Source: Kitasatospora sp. NBC_00315
Lineage (GTDB): Bacteria > Actinomycetota > Actinomycetes > Streptomycetales > Streptomycetaceae
Direction of reading: 5' to 3'
Length of the DNA stretch: 64,000 nucleotides
NCBI RefSeq assembly: GCF_041435095.1
Contig: NZ_CP108025.1
Coordinates: forward strand, 7,130,001-7,194,000
This document shows, piece by piece, positions 16,304 to 26,036 of the stretch. The notes below the pieces were generated by a model, which was not told the origin of the DNA, did no database searches, and was given only the letters and a program-made list of their open reading frames with translations. The translations under genes were made by a program, and so were the position numbers. Numbering within the stretch: the stretch's first letter is position 1; the number at the start of each line of letters is the position of its first letter.

Positions 16304-16486
16304 GTGGTGTTTCTCCCTCGGACTGGACGGCACGGACGGCTCGATTCTGGTGGCCCCCGGCCGCGGTTGCTTCTTCGCTCGTGCCCTCGGGTGGGCACGT
16401 TCGAAGTAGGCGGGGGATCGGCCGTGCCGGAAGGATTTCGGTCGGACAGCTGCGTCCCGTCGCAGCCCGACTTTGTGGAGGGAAAG

Positions 16487-17467
16487 ATGGCGGGTTCTTG
16501 GCGTGCGCTCAGGAGTCGGATTCTCACCCCTGACCGATCGGCCACCAGACTCTCGGTGCGGGGATTCCACGAGAAATCCCCGGCAGCCCGGGAACTCCTC
16601 GAAACCGTCGGTGGGACGTTTCTCACCGGTTATTCGTACGTGATGGAGGAACGCACCGTCGCCGACGCCGAGGAGCGCCTGGAGCGGATTCCCGAGCAGT
16701 TCCGGGGATTCGGCTACGAAGGTGCGGCGATGGCCTGCGCGATGCTGGACGGCCTCCGGTTCGGCAACGGCTGCAAGGTGGCCGACCTGCTCGCGGGCCG
16801 CGGCCGCCACCACAGCTACATGGTCTACGTCGGCGTCGGCTGGGCGATGGCCCGGCTGCCGAGGTTCCGCTGGGCGGCGATCAGCCCCCAGGACCCCCTG
16901 CTGCGCTGGCTGGCACTGGACGGGTACGGGTTCCACCAGGCGTACTTCCGGACCGCCAAGTACGTCCACGAGCAGTACCGGGAGGCGGACTTCCGTTGGC
17001 CGCCCGGCAACCCGGACCGCTACGCGGACCGGGCGATCGACCAGGGCATCGGGCGCGCCACCTGGTTCGTCGGAGGCTCCGCCCCCGAGGTCGTGGCCGA
17101 TCTGCTCGACCGCTTCCCCGAGCACCGCAGGGCCGACCTGTACAGCGGCGCGGGACTCGCCGCGACCTACGCCGGCGGCGGCGACGAGGCCGAGCTCGCC
17201 GTCTTCTGGAAGCGCGCCGGGAAGTACCGCGCGCAGGTCTCCCAGGCCTCCGCCTTCGCCGCCACCGCACGCGTGGAGGCCGGTCTGGTCATCCCGCACA
17301 CCGAGCTGGCCGCCCGGTTCTTCTGCGACCTGACGCCCGCCGAGGCGGCGGTGCTGTGCGACGAGGCCCGGGCCGACCGCCCGGTCGACGGCGCGGTGCC
17401 CGCGTACGAGGTGTGGCGCGAGCGGATCGCGGAGCGGCTGGCCGGCCGGGGCGGCGTGAGCGCATGA
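16487..17467 (+). CDS. Enediyne biosynthesis protein UnbL (DUF1702)
   Basis: This 326-residue protein matches the UnbL/DUF1702 family, one of five families present in every known enediyne cluster. Recognisable features are RGFHEKSPAARELLETVGGT, FLTGYSYVME, RGFGYEGAAMACAMLDGL, YVGVGWAMARLPRF, LDGYGFHQAYFRT, GRATWFVGGSAPEVV and GAGLAATYAGG. Family members are thought to help mature the polyketide chain into the enediyne core, though their chemistry is unsettled. The ATG at 16487 has GGAGGG upstream and gives the usual family length. The stop overlaps the P450 start by four bases, so the two should be translated together. The 5' codons are less GC-rich than the rest. Confidence 0.93.
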   Translation: MAGSWRALRSRILTPDRSATRLSVRGFHEKSPAARELLETVGGTFLTGYSYVMEERTVADAEERLERIPEQFRGFGYEGAAMACAMLDGLRFGNGCKVADLLAGRGRHHSYMVYVGVGWAMARLPRFRWAAISPQDPLLRWLALDGYGFHQAYFRTAKYVHEQYREADFRWPPGNPDRYADRAIDQGIGRATWFVGGSAPEVVADLLDRFPEHRRADLYSGAGLAATYAGGGDEAELAVFWKRAGKYRAQVSQASAFAATARVEAGLVIPHTELAARFFCDLTPAEAAVLCDEARADRPVDGAVPAYEVWRERIAERLAGRGGVSA

Positions 17468-18837
17468 CGGCGCCCCAGGCCGCGCGGGCACGCTCCCGGC
17501 GGCTGCCGCCGGGCCCGGCCCGGAGCGGCACGCTCGGCCTGCTGGCCCGGATGGCCCGCGACCGGCTCTCGGTGATGACCTCCGCCTCGTTGCGCTACGG
17601 CGACGCGGTGCGGCTGCCTCTCGGCCCCAAGACGCTGTTCTTCTTCAACCACCCGGACCACGCCAAGCGCGTGCTCGCCGACAACGCCGCCAACTACCAC
17701 AAGGGCATCGGCCTGGTGCACGCCCGCCGGGCCCTCGGCGACGGCCTGCTGACCAGCGAGGGCGACCTCTGGCGCAGCCAGCGCAAGGTGATCCAGCCGG
17801 TCTTCCAGGCCAGGCGGATCAACCGGCAGACCGAGGCCATCGCCGAGGAGGCGGCGAAGCTGGTCGCCCGTCTGCGGGCCCGGGCCGGCACCGGACCGGT
17901 CGACATCCGGGCCGAGATGACCGGGCTGACCCTCGGCATCCTCGGCCGGACCCTGCTGGACGCCGACTTGAGCGCCTACGAGTCGATCGGCGAGTCCTTC
18001 GAGGTCGTCCAGGACCAGGCGATCTTCGAGATGATGTCGCTGAGCGCCGTGCCGTCCTGGCTGCCGCTGCCGCAGCAGCGCCGCTTCCGCGGGGCCAGGG
18101 CCGACCTGGAGCGCATCGTCGCCAACCTGGCGGCGGAGCGCTCCGCGCACCCCGGCGGGGACGGCGACGACGTGCTCTCCCGGCTGATCGAGGCCACCGC
18201 GGACGAACCCGACGAGGCGGTGCGCCGCCGGCGGATGCGCGACGAACTCGTCACCCTGCTGCTGGCCGGCCACGAGACCACCGCCTCGACGCTGAGCTGG
18301 ACCTTCCACCTGCTCGACCAGCACCCGCTGGTGTGGGAGAGGCTGCACGCGGAGGTGGTCGAGGTGCTGGGGGACCGGCAGCCGACCGCCGAGGACCTGC
18401 ACCGGCTGACCTACACCTCGATGGTGATCGAGGAGGTGATGCGGCTCTACCCGCCGGTGTGGATCCTGCCGCGCAAGGCGCAGCGGGAGGACGAGATCGG
18501 CGGCTTCCACGTGCCGGCCGGCGCCGAGGTGCTGATCTGCCCGTACACGCTGCACCGCCACCCCGGTTTCTGGGAGGCGCCGGACCGCTTCGACCCGGAG
18601 CGCTTCGCCCCGGGCCGGGCCGGCGGGCGGCACCGGTACAGCTACATCCCGTTCGGCGCCGGTCCCCGGTTCTGCGTGGGCAACAACCTCGGCCTGCTGG
18701 AGGCCACGGTGGTGATCGCCGCCGTGGTCCGTGAGCTGCGACTGGCGAAGGCCCCCGGATTCGTGGTGCGACCCGAGCCGATGCTCACCCTGCGGGTGCG
18801 GGGCGGGCTGCCGATGACGGTCCATCCGGTCGGCTGA
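17464..18837 (+). CDS. Cytochrome P450
   Basis: This 457-residue P450 belongs to the E-class or fatty-acid-hydroxylase-like bacterial group (long N-terminus, PPGPARSGTLG leader) rather than the short macrolide-type actinomycete P450s. It shows the I-helix AGHETTAS (oxygen activation), the ExxR motif in EEVMRLYPP, DRFDPERF, and the haem loop FGAGPRFCVG with Cys404 as thiolate ligand. No transmembrane anchor is obvious. The ATG overlaps the UnbL stop (ATGA), and a hairpin terminator follows. Nine-membered enediyne clusters carry a P450 (E7) in their conserved set, so core oxidation such as epoxidation or hydroxylation is a reasonable role. Confidence 0.92.
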   Translation: MTAPQAARARSRRLPPGPARSGTLGLLARMARDRLSVMTSASLRYGDAVRLPLGPKTLFFFNHPDHAKRVLADNAANYHKGIGLVHARRALGDGLLTSEGDLWRSQRKVIQPVFQARRINRQTEAIAEEAAKLVARLRARAGTGPVDIRAEMTGLTLGILGRTLLDADLSAYESIGESFEVVQDQAIFEMMSLSAVPSWLPLPQQRRFRGARADLERIVANLAAERSAHPGGDGDDVLSRLIEATADEPDEAVRRRRMRDELVTLLLAGHETTASTLSWTFHLLDQHPLVWERLHAEVVEVLGDRQPTAEDLHRLTYTSMVIEEVMRLYPPVWILPRKAQREDEIGGFHVPAGAEVLICPYTLHRHPGFWEAPDRFDPERFAPGRAGGRHRYSYIPFGAGPRFCVGNNLGLLEATVVIAAVVRELRLAKAPGFVVRPEPMLTLRVRGGLPMTVHPVG

Positions 18838-18849
18838 GTCCGGCCGGGT

Positions 18850-18892
18850 ACGACGAGGGCGGCACCCCTGCCGGGGGTGCCGCCCTCGTCGT
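18850..18892 (+). terminator. Terminator after UnbL-P450 operon
   Basis: Perfect 19-base arms (18850-18868, 18874-18892) surround a 5-base loop, 12 bases after the P450 stop. Between this and the next terminator about 170 GC-rich bases hold no gene that I can support. Confidence 0.85.
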
Positions 18893-19061
18893 GTGCGGCC
18901 TGCTGCCGTCCTGTGCGGGCTCGCTCCGCTCGCCCGCCCTCTGCCGCGGCGGTGCGCCCGGCACCGTCCGTCGCAGCGGGCCGCCTGTGCCCACTCGTGC
19001 CCCGCCTGTGCCCCGCCTGTGCCCCGCTCGTGGGCGGCCGCGGGCGTCGGCCCGTGCACGC

Positions 19062-19096
19062 GTGACGCCCGGCCGGAGGACCCGGCCGGGCGTCAC
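19062..19096 (-). terminator. Terminator of enediyne PKS operon
   Basis: Perfect 15-base arms (19062-19076, 19082-19096) surround a 5-base loop, 28 bases beyond the stop of the flavin reductase, the last gene of the minus-strand operon. Confidence 0.85.
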
Positions 19097-19124
19097 CTGC
19101 GCGTGCGTCCGCTCACCTGCGGGC

Positions 19125-19670
19125 TCAGGCCCCCAGACGCTGGAAGCCGCCGGCGAAGTAGAGCAGGGGATCGTCCGGCTCCGTCCGCCCGATCGACAGC
19201 ACCGAGCCGAGGAAGATCGAGTGGTCGCCACCGTCGTAGTCGGCGGTCAGCTCGCACTCCAGCCACGCCTGCGCACCCACCAGGACGGGCGCGCCGGTGC
19301 ACCGGCCCGGCACCGTCTCCAGGCCCTCGAACTCCTTCGTGCCGCGCGGCCGGCCACGGTCGGCGAAGTGCCGGGCCGCCTTCTCCTGCCCGCTCGACAG
19401 GACCGAGACGGCGAAGGCCCGCTCGGCCAGGATCGCCTCGTGGACCGCGGCCGTGCGCAGCACGCAGACCAGTACCAGCGCCGGGTCCAGCGACACCGAG
19501 GTGAAGGAGTTGGCGGTCATGCCCCGGGGCTCCGCCCGCCCGGCGGACAGGACGGTCACCCCCGTCGCGAAGCGGCCGAGCACGCCGCGCAGTTCGCCCC
19601 GGTCGTGCGGGGCCGCGGAAGCCCGCCCGGACAGCGGTCCGGCGAGCGGCAGTCTGTCGGTGGAGGTCAT
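19125..19670 (-). CDS. Flavin reductase of two-component monooxygenase system
   Basis: This 181-residue protein of the HpaC/PheA2-like flavin reductase domain family uses NAD(P)H to supply reduced FMN or FAD to a partner oxygenase. Typical motifs are LGRFATGVTVLSAG, GMTANSFTSVSLDPALVLVCV, FAVSVLSSGQ and GDHSIFLGSVLSI. It is the last gene of the PKS operon, starting 3 bases after the thioesterase stop. C-1027 and related clusters carry an equivalent reductase (E6; in C-1027 it is reported to serve the phenol oxygenase SgcC). The oxygenase at 3361-4542 is the best partner candidate here. Confidence 0.9.
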   Translation of the reverse strand: MTSTDRLPLAGPLSGRASAAPHDRGELRGVLGRFATGVTVLSAGRAEPRGMTANSFTSVSLDPALVLVCVLRTAAVHEAILAERAFAVSVLSSGQEKAARHFADRGRPRGTKEFEGLETVPGRCTGAPVLVGAQAWLECELTADYDGGDHSIFLGSVLSIGRTEPDDPLLYFAGGFQRLGA

Positions 19671-19673
19671 GGG

Positions 19674-20159
19674 CTACGCCTCGCTCGTGACGGGAACGGG
19701 CTGCTGGGCCCGCCCCGCGCCGGCCGGCCGGGAGGTCGCGTACGGCTCCAGGGCGCGGCGCAGCGGTTCCGGGACGCGGGTCGGGCGGGTGTCGTTGTTC
19801 GGGCCCCGCATGCACGCGACCCGCTGCCGGCCCCGGGCCACCAGCACCTCGGAGCCGTCCTGGTCCAGCCGGACGTAGTCGAAGGTGAAGCCGACCTGGG
19901 TCTGCGTCAGGTCCTCCAACCGCATCCGGATCGACAGCTCGTCGAAGGCGGTGATCTCCGCGAAGAACTCGCAGTCCACCTTGAGGGTGAACAGCTTCAG
20001 ATCCGCGCGGACGTCCGCCAGCACCTCGGGAGCCAGCTCCCGCAGGAACATCTCCCGGCACCGGCCCTGCCACCGCAGGTAGTTGACGTAGTAGACGTTG
20101 CCCACCAGGTTGGTCTCCTCGAACCCGACGAGGTGACGGATCTCGAAGTAGGGGAGCAT
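19674..20159 (-). CDS. Enediyne thioesterase (TEBC/E10 family)
   Basis: This 161-residue hot-dog-fold acyl-ACP thioesterase is of the TEBC/E10 type found beside every enediyne PKS. It releases the nascent polyene from the PKS, in known systems as a heptaene or related linear polyene. The N-terminus YFEIRHLVGFEETNLVGNVY followed by YVNYLRWQGRCREMFL is diagnostic, as is the later FDYVRLDQDG and GRQRVACM. It starts 3 bases downstream of the PKS stop and ends 3 bases before the flavin reductase start, so the three genes are almost certainly translated from one message. The C-terminal 25 residues are hydrophilic and probably disordered. Confidence 0.94.
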   Translation of the reverse strand: MLPYFEIRHLVGFEETNLVGNVYYVNYLRWQGRCREMFLRELAPEVLADVRADLKLFTLKVDCEFFAEITAFDELSIRMRLEDLTQTQVGFTFDYVRLDQDGSEVLVARGRQRVACMRGPNNDTRPTRVPEPLRRALEPYATSRPAGAGRAQQPVPVTSEA

Positions 20160-20162
20160 GGC

Positions 20163-23100
20163 TCAGTCCTCTCGTTCCGACAGCAGAGCGAACATGACCG
20201 GCGTTTCGACCCCGAGCAGAGCGGTCGGGAAGGTCGCGACGACGGCCTCCCCGGCCCGCAGCACGGCCCAGCCGGCCGGAGCGTCCGGGACGTCCGCCAG
20301 CGTCAGAGCGGCCACCGCGTGCCCGTTCTTGCGCAGGCACTCGACCGCGCCCCAGACCCTGGCCGCCGCCTGCGAGGGCTCCTCGCCGTGCTCGGCGGCC
20401 AGCAGCTCGGCCAGCGCCGCACCGTCCGGGCCGAGCAGCCCGGCCCAGTCCGCCGCCGACCTGGTCACGACCGGTTCGACGTCGCAGGCCACCGGGTGGT
20501 CCCCGACCACCGCGAAGGTGACGCCGGCGCCGTGCGAGGAGGAGACCGGGCGGCCGCCCTCCAGCTCCGGCCGGCCGTCCGGGCGGTAGCGCACGGCCGT
20601 CTCACGGCCGAGCGCCCAGCTCACCGCCTGCGCGGTGCTCGCGCGCCGGGCCGCCACCCCCTGCGCCGGCGGCTCGCCCTCGCTCCGCACGACGCAGCGC
20701 AGCGGGACGCCCAGCAGCGTCTCGGCCCGCCGCTCCAGGAAGGTGCCGAGCAGGGCGGGCTGCCAGGGCCCGGCACCGTTCAGCTTGCGCACCGCCTGGA
20801 GCTTGAGGCCCTCCCAGCGCTCGATCAGGGCGCCCTGCGGGTCGGTCACGTCCAGGTCGTAGAGGTAGGTGTCGCCGACCCGCGAGCGCTCGACCGCGTG
20901 CAGGACGACGTGCTCCGCGCCCCGGACGGCGGACGGATCCGTCAGGTGCAGGCGGGCGACGCTCACCGGCAGCAGCGTCGCGTCCGGCACACAGCACTGG
21001 ATCGAGTGCATCAGTGCGTCCCGGACGCCGGGGTCGGCGAGGACGAGGCCGGCCGGCAGGTACCCGGCGAACCAGGGAGCGGTCGCCGCCGTCGAGATCT
21101 CCGCGACACACCGCTTGGCCGCCAACTCGCGGTAGCCGAGCAGCCGCTGGAACCGGCCGCCCTGGAACAGCACCGGCCCGTAGAGATCCCGTTCGGGATC
21201 GAGCGGCAGTCGCGGCGTGTCCGGATGGACCGCCCCGGGGCCGGGCCGCTCCGGTGACGGCACGCCGTAGCGCAGGACCGCCCTGAAGTGGTCGGCCTGG
21301 AAGCCCGTCTCGCTGCTGCGGATCACCGCCTGCACCGTGCCGTCCTCCCGGACGAGGACCGCGACCCGGACGGTGGTGGAGCCGGTGACCGGGACGACGA
21401 TCGGCCGCAGGAACTCCATGTCCTCCAGCACCGGCACGTCGGACCGCCCGGTGACCGCCGCGGCGGCCTGGCTCATCGCCTCCATGCCCAGGACGGCGGG
21501 GAAGAGCAGGGAGCCGTCCAGCAGGTGGTCGGCCAGGTAGGGATCGCCGGCCGCGGAGAGCTCCGAGTCGGCCACCAGCTCGACGCCCGGGTAGTACGCC
21601 TGCGGCTGGTCCAGGAAGCGCAGCAGCGGAAGCTCCCGCTGCTCCAGGACCAGCGTGGGCAGGCCCCCGACCCGGCCCGAGACCACCACGGAGGTGGGCG
21701 CCGCGGGGTCGGCGAGCAGGTCCTTGAGCAGGGCCACGCCCGCCTCGGTCGGGATGGGCTCGATGCCCTCGCGGATCAGGCCCTCCAGGACGCCGAGCCG
21801 CTCGCCCATGCCCGCGCCGGACCAGACCGACCACTCCAGCGCCAGGCAGCGGCAGTCCGGGTACTCCTCCTGGACGCGGTACGTCAGGTCGGTGAGCCAG
21901 TCGTTCGCGGTGGCGTAGTCGGCCTCACCGCGCAGTCCGGCCCGTCCGATGATGGAGCCGAAGGTGACCAGCAGCCGCAGGGTGCCGGGATCGGTGGCGG
22001 CCAGCACGTTCTCCAGGCCGGTGATCTTGGTGGTCAGGGTCCGGCGGAAGGACGACTCGTCCAGGCCGGTCAGGGCGTGCGGTTCGTTGCGGCCGGCGCC
22101 GTGCAGCACGGCGGTGACCGGCCCGAGCGCGGCGCGGATCTCCTGGACGGCGTCCTTCACCTGGTCGGCGGAGGTGACGTCGGCCCGGGCGTAGTGGAAG
22201 GAGATCCCCGCCGCCGTCATCCGGGCCAGGTTCGCCGCCAGCTCCTCGTCCCGGGCCGGGTCCGAGCGGCCGAGCAGGCCGACCGCCGCGCCGGAGTCGA
22301 GGGCCAGTTCGAGGGCGCACTCGGCGGTGATGCCCTTGCCGCCGCCGGTCACCAGCAGGACGTCCAGGGCGTCCAGCGCGGGCCGTCCCTCCCCGGGTAC
22401 GGCCGCCGCCAAGGGGCGCAGCACCGGCACCCGGCGCACACCCTCGCGGTCGTAGTGGACCTCGCTGAAGCCGCTGGTGCCGGCCACGTCGGCGGCGATC
22501 AGCACCCCCAACTCCCGCGCGCGGCCCGCCGGCAGATCCTCCGGCAGCGGCAGCGTCACCACGGTCGTGGCCACGCCGGGCGACTCCAGGTGCAGCGTCT
22601 TGGCCAGCCCAGCGGCTCCGCGCCGGTCACCGACCGCCACGAACCGGGTGGCGCCGGAGCCCGCCGCGCTCAACGCGGCCCGCGTGGCGGCCAGCATCAG
22701 CGCCGCGTGCTCCTGCTCGCAGTCCCTCGGCAGGCAGAGCAGCACGCCGCCGCCGAGACCGGCCGCGCCGAGGGCCTGGCGCAGGGCGCCGGCCAGCGGG
22801 TGGTGCTCGGAGGCGAACACCTGCCAGCTCCCGCCGGCGGCCGGGGCCGCCGCGGCCGCCGGGAGTGGCGCCTCGGTGAGGTCCACCGAGAAGGCCCGCA
22901 CCCAGGGCGCGACGCCCGCGGCGGTCCTCGGCTGCTCCGCGTCGCCGTCGGCGCTCTCGGCCAGCTCGTCGAGCAGACCGGCGAGCTCGGCGATCGTGGA
23001 GGTCGCGAAGGCGGAGGTGACCATCGGCGTGGAGATGCCGAGTTCCTGGGTCGCCTGGTTCATGATCTGGCCCACCGTGATGGAGCTCAGGTGCAGCTCG

Positions 23101-26036
23101 TCCAGCGGGTTGCTGTCCGGGCCGACCGCGGAGAGCGGCAGCTCGGCGCGTTCGGCGGCGAGCCGCAGCAGGACCTCCAGACTGCTCGCCCCCGATCCGG
23201 CGCCCGCCGCGACCGCCACCGCCGGAGCCGGCGCCGCCGTGACGGGGGGCCGGGCCTCGCGGCGTACGCCCGCGAAGGAGAAGTCGCCCTCGGGCACGGA
23301 CTCGCAGGGGCTGGCGAAGAAGCGGAACTCCTTGTCCAGCGGCAGCGGCCGGGTGAAGCGGTCCCGGAACAGCTCCTCGTGCCGCACCGGCGCGCCGAGG
23401 ATGAAGGCCGCCGCCACGGCGTTGAACAGCCCGGCCAGCGAGCCGCTGTCCGACTCCAGCGAGATGACCGGGACGGACGGCGCGATCTCGCCGGCCAGCC
23501 CGCGCAGCACCCGGCCCGGGCCGACCTCCAGCAGCAGGTCGGTGCCGGCCGCCAGGTTCTCGACCGCCTCGGAGAACCGCACCGGATCGAGGACCTGACG
23601 GGTGAGCAGCTCCACCACGTCCGCCTCGGCAGGCAGTTCGCCCGCCGTGACGGTGGAGAACATCCGGCCGGAGAGCGGTCCGAACGACTCGGTGGTGAGG
23701 AATCCGCGCAGGCCCTCCGCGGCCGGCGCCACCGCCGCCGAGTGGAAGGCGTGCGACACGTTGATCCGGGCCGTACCGAGGCCGGCCGCCGTCGCCAGCG
23801 CGCAGACCCGTTCGACGGCGTCCACCGGTCCGGAGACCACCGTCTGCGAGGGGCTGTTGTAGCCGGCGATCACCACGGGCTCGCCCGCCAGCAGGGGTTC
23901 GACCAGCGCGGCCTCGGCCGCGATCCCCGCCATCGTGCCGTTGCCGTCGCTCGCCTCGGCCATGATCCGGCCCCGGGCCGCGGCGACCCGCAGCACCGCG
24001 CTCTCGTCCATCGCACCGGCCCAGTGCAGCGCCGTCACCTCGCCGAGGCTGTGCCCGGCTGCGCCGACCGCCTCCACCCCGAGCGCGGCGAGCACCCGCA
24101 GGCCGGCGACCGAGGCGGTCACGATCCGCGGCTGCGCCACGGCCGTCGCGACCAGGTCGCCGTCGGCGGGCTGGGCGTGCGTGCGGTAGAGCTCGTCCAC
24201 GGTGGCGAAGCGACGGCGAAGGGCTCCGCCGTCGCCGCGCCGCCCGGCCCCCTGGCCGGGGAAGAGGAAACCGATCCTGGGCTGCGGCGCGGCCGCGCCC
24301 AGGTACACCCCGCCGTTCGGGTCGAGCACCGAGCGCGCCCCGGAGTCGAGCAGCGCCAGCAGTTTGGCGAAGCGCTGCTCGGCCTGCTCGGGATCGGCCG
24401 CGACCACGGCGGCTCGGATCGGCCGGTCCGCCAGCTCGCTCTGGAGGGTGGCGGCCAGGTCACCGAGCTCGGCGAACGAGAGCCGGGGCGTCAGCCCGGC
24501 CAGCCGCGCTATCCTGCCGCGCAGCTCGGCCATCCCCACCGCGTCGACCAGCAGCAGTTCGACGTCCTGGCGGGAGGCGACGAGCTTGCGGGTGAGGCTG
24601 CCGACGCCGCTCTTGCGCACGCCGTCGGCGTGCTCCACCACGACGTGGGCGTTGATGCCGCCGAAGCCCATCGACGAGACGCCGGCCCGGATCGGTGCCT
24701 GCCCCGGCCAGAGTTCGGCGTCGTCCGGTACGCGCAGCGCCGGGCGCTCCCCGGTCAGCTCGGGGTGCGGGTCGACGTGGCTGGTGGCCGGCGGGATGAC
24801 CTGGTGGCGGACCGCGAGGATCGCCTTGACCAGGCCGGCGACACCGGCCGCCGCCTTGGTGTGGCCGAAGTTGCCCTTGACCGTGCTGATGGCGGCCGGC
24901 GCCGCGTCGGGGTCGGCCGCGCGGCGTGCCTCGGAGAACGCGCGCAGCTCGGTGGCGTCGCCGACGGCGGTGCCGGTGCCGTGGCCCTCGAAGTAGGAGA
25001 CGGTCTCGATGCCGAACCCGGCGGTCGCGTAGGCGCGCTGCAGGGCCAGCCGGTGCCCGGCCGCCTCCGGCCGGGTGATCCCGCCCTTGCCGTCCGAGGA
25101 GTAGCCCCAGCCGGCGATCGACGCGTAGCGGAACCTGCGCTCCGCGACGGCGTCCCGGTCACGCATCAGGACGAGCATGCCGCAGCCCTCGCCGGGCCAG
25201 AAGCCGTTGGAGCCCTTGTCGTAGACCCGCATCTCGCCGGTGGCGAGCGCGCCGGTCTTGGCGAAGCCGATCACCTCGAACGGGTCGATGCTGAGGTCCA
25301 CGCCGCCGACGACGGCGACGTCGAGCCGGCCGTCGGTCAGCGCGTCGCAGGCGGTGGCGACCGACAGCAACGAGGAGGAGCACGCGCCGTCGACGGTGAA
25401 GCCGCCGCCCTTGAAGTCGAAGTGGTTGCAGATCCGCCCGGCGATCGTGTTGGCCAGCCCGCCCGCCAGCGAGTCCTCCCCGATCGGCGGGAAGGGGCTC
25501 TTGTAGCGCTCCTCCAGGTTGTCCAGGAACTCGGCCAGCGCGGTGTCGTCCCAGCCCTGCTCGCGCAGGGCGGCGCCCACGGTGCGGCGCACGTACGGCC
25601 AGCGCAGCCGCATCAGGTTGGCCCGGCTGAACTCGCCGGTGAGGGTGTTGCCGAGGATCACGCCGGTGGTCGCCCCGGTGAGCCCGGCGCCGGACGGGAA
25701 GCCGGCGTCCTCCAGGGCCCGGGCGGCGGTGTCCAGCGCCAGCCAGTGCGTCATGTCGGTGGCCCGGAAGGTGGAGCCGGCGACCCGGTGCTTGACCCGG
25801 TCGAACTCGAAGCCCTCGATCACCGCCGCCTTGGTGGAGTAGAAGCGGTCCGGCGCGGTGGGGTCGGGGGAGTAGTAGTCCTCGGCGCGCATCCGCTCGT
25901 CCGGCAGCCGGCGGAAGGCGCGCCGTCCGGCGAGCACGTTCTGCCACAACTCGCTCGGCGAGTCGGCGTCGGGGTAGCGGCACGCCATGCCGACGACGGC
26001 GATTCTGGACGGTTCACGGTCGGGGTGGGGAGTCAT
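20163..26036 (-). CDS. Iterative enediyne polyketide synthase (PKSE)
   Basis: This 1957-residue type I iterative PKS has the enediyne-specific order KS-AT-ACP-KR-DH-PPTase. The KS (about 10-470) has active-site Cys219 in VDGACSSS, His352 in HGTGTAVGD and His392 in NFGHTKAA. The AT (about 585-890) has Ser663 in GHSLGE. The ACP (about 952-1025) has the enediyne-type motif ELHLSSI, so its phosphopantetheine Ser is 984 or 985. The KR (about 1225-1460) has the GGGKGIT cofactor loop, Ser1361, Tyr1374 and Asn1378. The DH (about 1480-1750) has His1504 in ADHLLDGSLLFP. The C-terminal PPTase (about 1780-1957) has Asp1852 and Glu1854 in ACDVEP and a WGAVECLRK motif at 1895-1903. No ER is present, as expected for a polyene maker. 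The ATG overlaps the UnbU stop by four bases. Confidence 0.97.
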   Translation of the reverse strand: MTPHPDREPSRIAVVGMACRYPDADSPSELWQNVLAGRRAFRRLPDERMRAEDYYSPDPTAPDRFYSTKAAVIEGFEFDRVKHRVAGSTFRATDMTHWLALDTAARALEDAGFPSGAGLTGATTGVILGNTLTGEFSRANLMRLRWPYVRRTVGAALREQGWDDTALAEFLDNLEERYKSPFPPIGEDSLAGGLANTIAGRICNHFDFKGGGFTVDGACSSSLLSVATACDALTDGRLDVAVVGGVDLSIDPFEVIGFAKTGALATGEMRVYDKGSNGFWPGEGCGMLVLMRDRDAVAERRFRYASIAGWGYSSDGKGGITRPEAAGHRLALQRAYATAGFGIETVSYFEGHGTGTAVGDATELRAFSEARRAADPDAAPAAISTVKGNFGHTKAAAGVAGLVKAILAVRHQVIPPATSHVDPHPELTGERPALRVPDDAELWPGQAPIRAGVSSMGFGGINAHVVVEHADGVRKSGVGSLTRKLVASRQDVELLLVDAVGMAELRGRIARLAGLTPRLSFAELGDLAATLQSELADRPIRAAVVAADPEQAEQRFAKLLALLDSGARSVLDPNGGVYLGAAAPQPRIGFLFPGQGAGRRGDGGALRRRFATVDELYRTHAQPADGDLVATAVAQPRIVTASVAGLRVLAALGVEAVGAAGHSLGEVTALHWAGAMDESAVLRVAAARGRIMAEASDGNGTMAGIAAEAALVEPLLAGEPVVIAGYNSPSQTVVSGPVDAVERVCALATAAGLGTARINVSHAFHSAAVAPAAEGLRGFLTTESFGPLSGRMFSTVTAGELPAEADVVELLTRQVLDPVRFSEAVENLAAGTDLLLEVGPGRVLRGLAGEIAPSVPVISLESDSGSLAGLFNAVAAAFILGAPVRHEELFRDRFTRPLPLDKEFRFFASPCESVPEGDFSFAGVRREARPPVTAAPAPAVAVAAGAGSGASSLEVLLRLAAERAELPLSAVGPDSNPLDELHLSSITVGQIMNQATQELGISTPMVTSAFATSTIAELAGLLDELAESADGDAEQPRTAAGVAPWVRAFSVDLTEAPLPAAAAAPAAGGSWQVFASEHHPLAGALRQALGAAGLGGGVLLCLPRDCEQEHAALMLAATRAALSAAGSGATRFVAVGDRRGAAGLAKTLHLESPGVATTVVTLPLPEDLPAGRARELGVLIAADVAGTSGFSEVHYDREGVRRVPVLRPLAAAVPGEGRPALDALDVLLVTGGGKGITAECALELALDSGAAVGLLGRSDPARDEELAANLARMTAAGISFHYARADVTSADQVKDAVQEIRAALGPVTAVLHGAGRNEPHALTGLDESSFRRTLTTKITGLENVLAATDPGTLRLLVTFGSIIGRAGLRGEADYATANDWLTDLTYRVQEEYPDCRCLALEWSVWSGAGMGERLGVLEGLIREGIEPIPTEAGVALLKDLLADPAAPTSVVVSGRVGGLPTLVLEQRELPLLRFLDQPQAYYPGVELVADSELSAAGDPYLADHLLDGSLLFPAVLGMEAMSQAAAAVTGRSDVPVLEDMEFLRPIVVPVTGSTTVRVAVLVREDGTVQAVIRSSETGFQADHFRAVLRYGVPSPERPGPGAVHPDTPRLPLDPERDLYGPVLFQGGRFQRLLGYRELAAKRCVAEISTAATAPWFAGYLPAGLVLADPGVRDALMHSIQCCVPDATLLPVSVARLHLTDPSAVRGAEHVVLHAVERSRVGDTYLYDLDVTDPQGALIERWEGLKLQAVRKLNGAGPWQPALLGTFLERRAETLLGVPLRCVVRSEGEPPAQGVAARRASTAQAVSWALGRETAVRYRPDGRPELEGGRPVSSSHGAGVTFAVVGDHPVACDVEPVVTRSAADWAGLLGPDGAALAELLAAEHGEEPSQAAARVWGAVECLRKNGHAVAALTLADVPDAPAGWAVLRAGEAVVATFPTALLGVETPVMFALLSERED

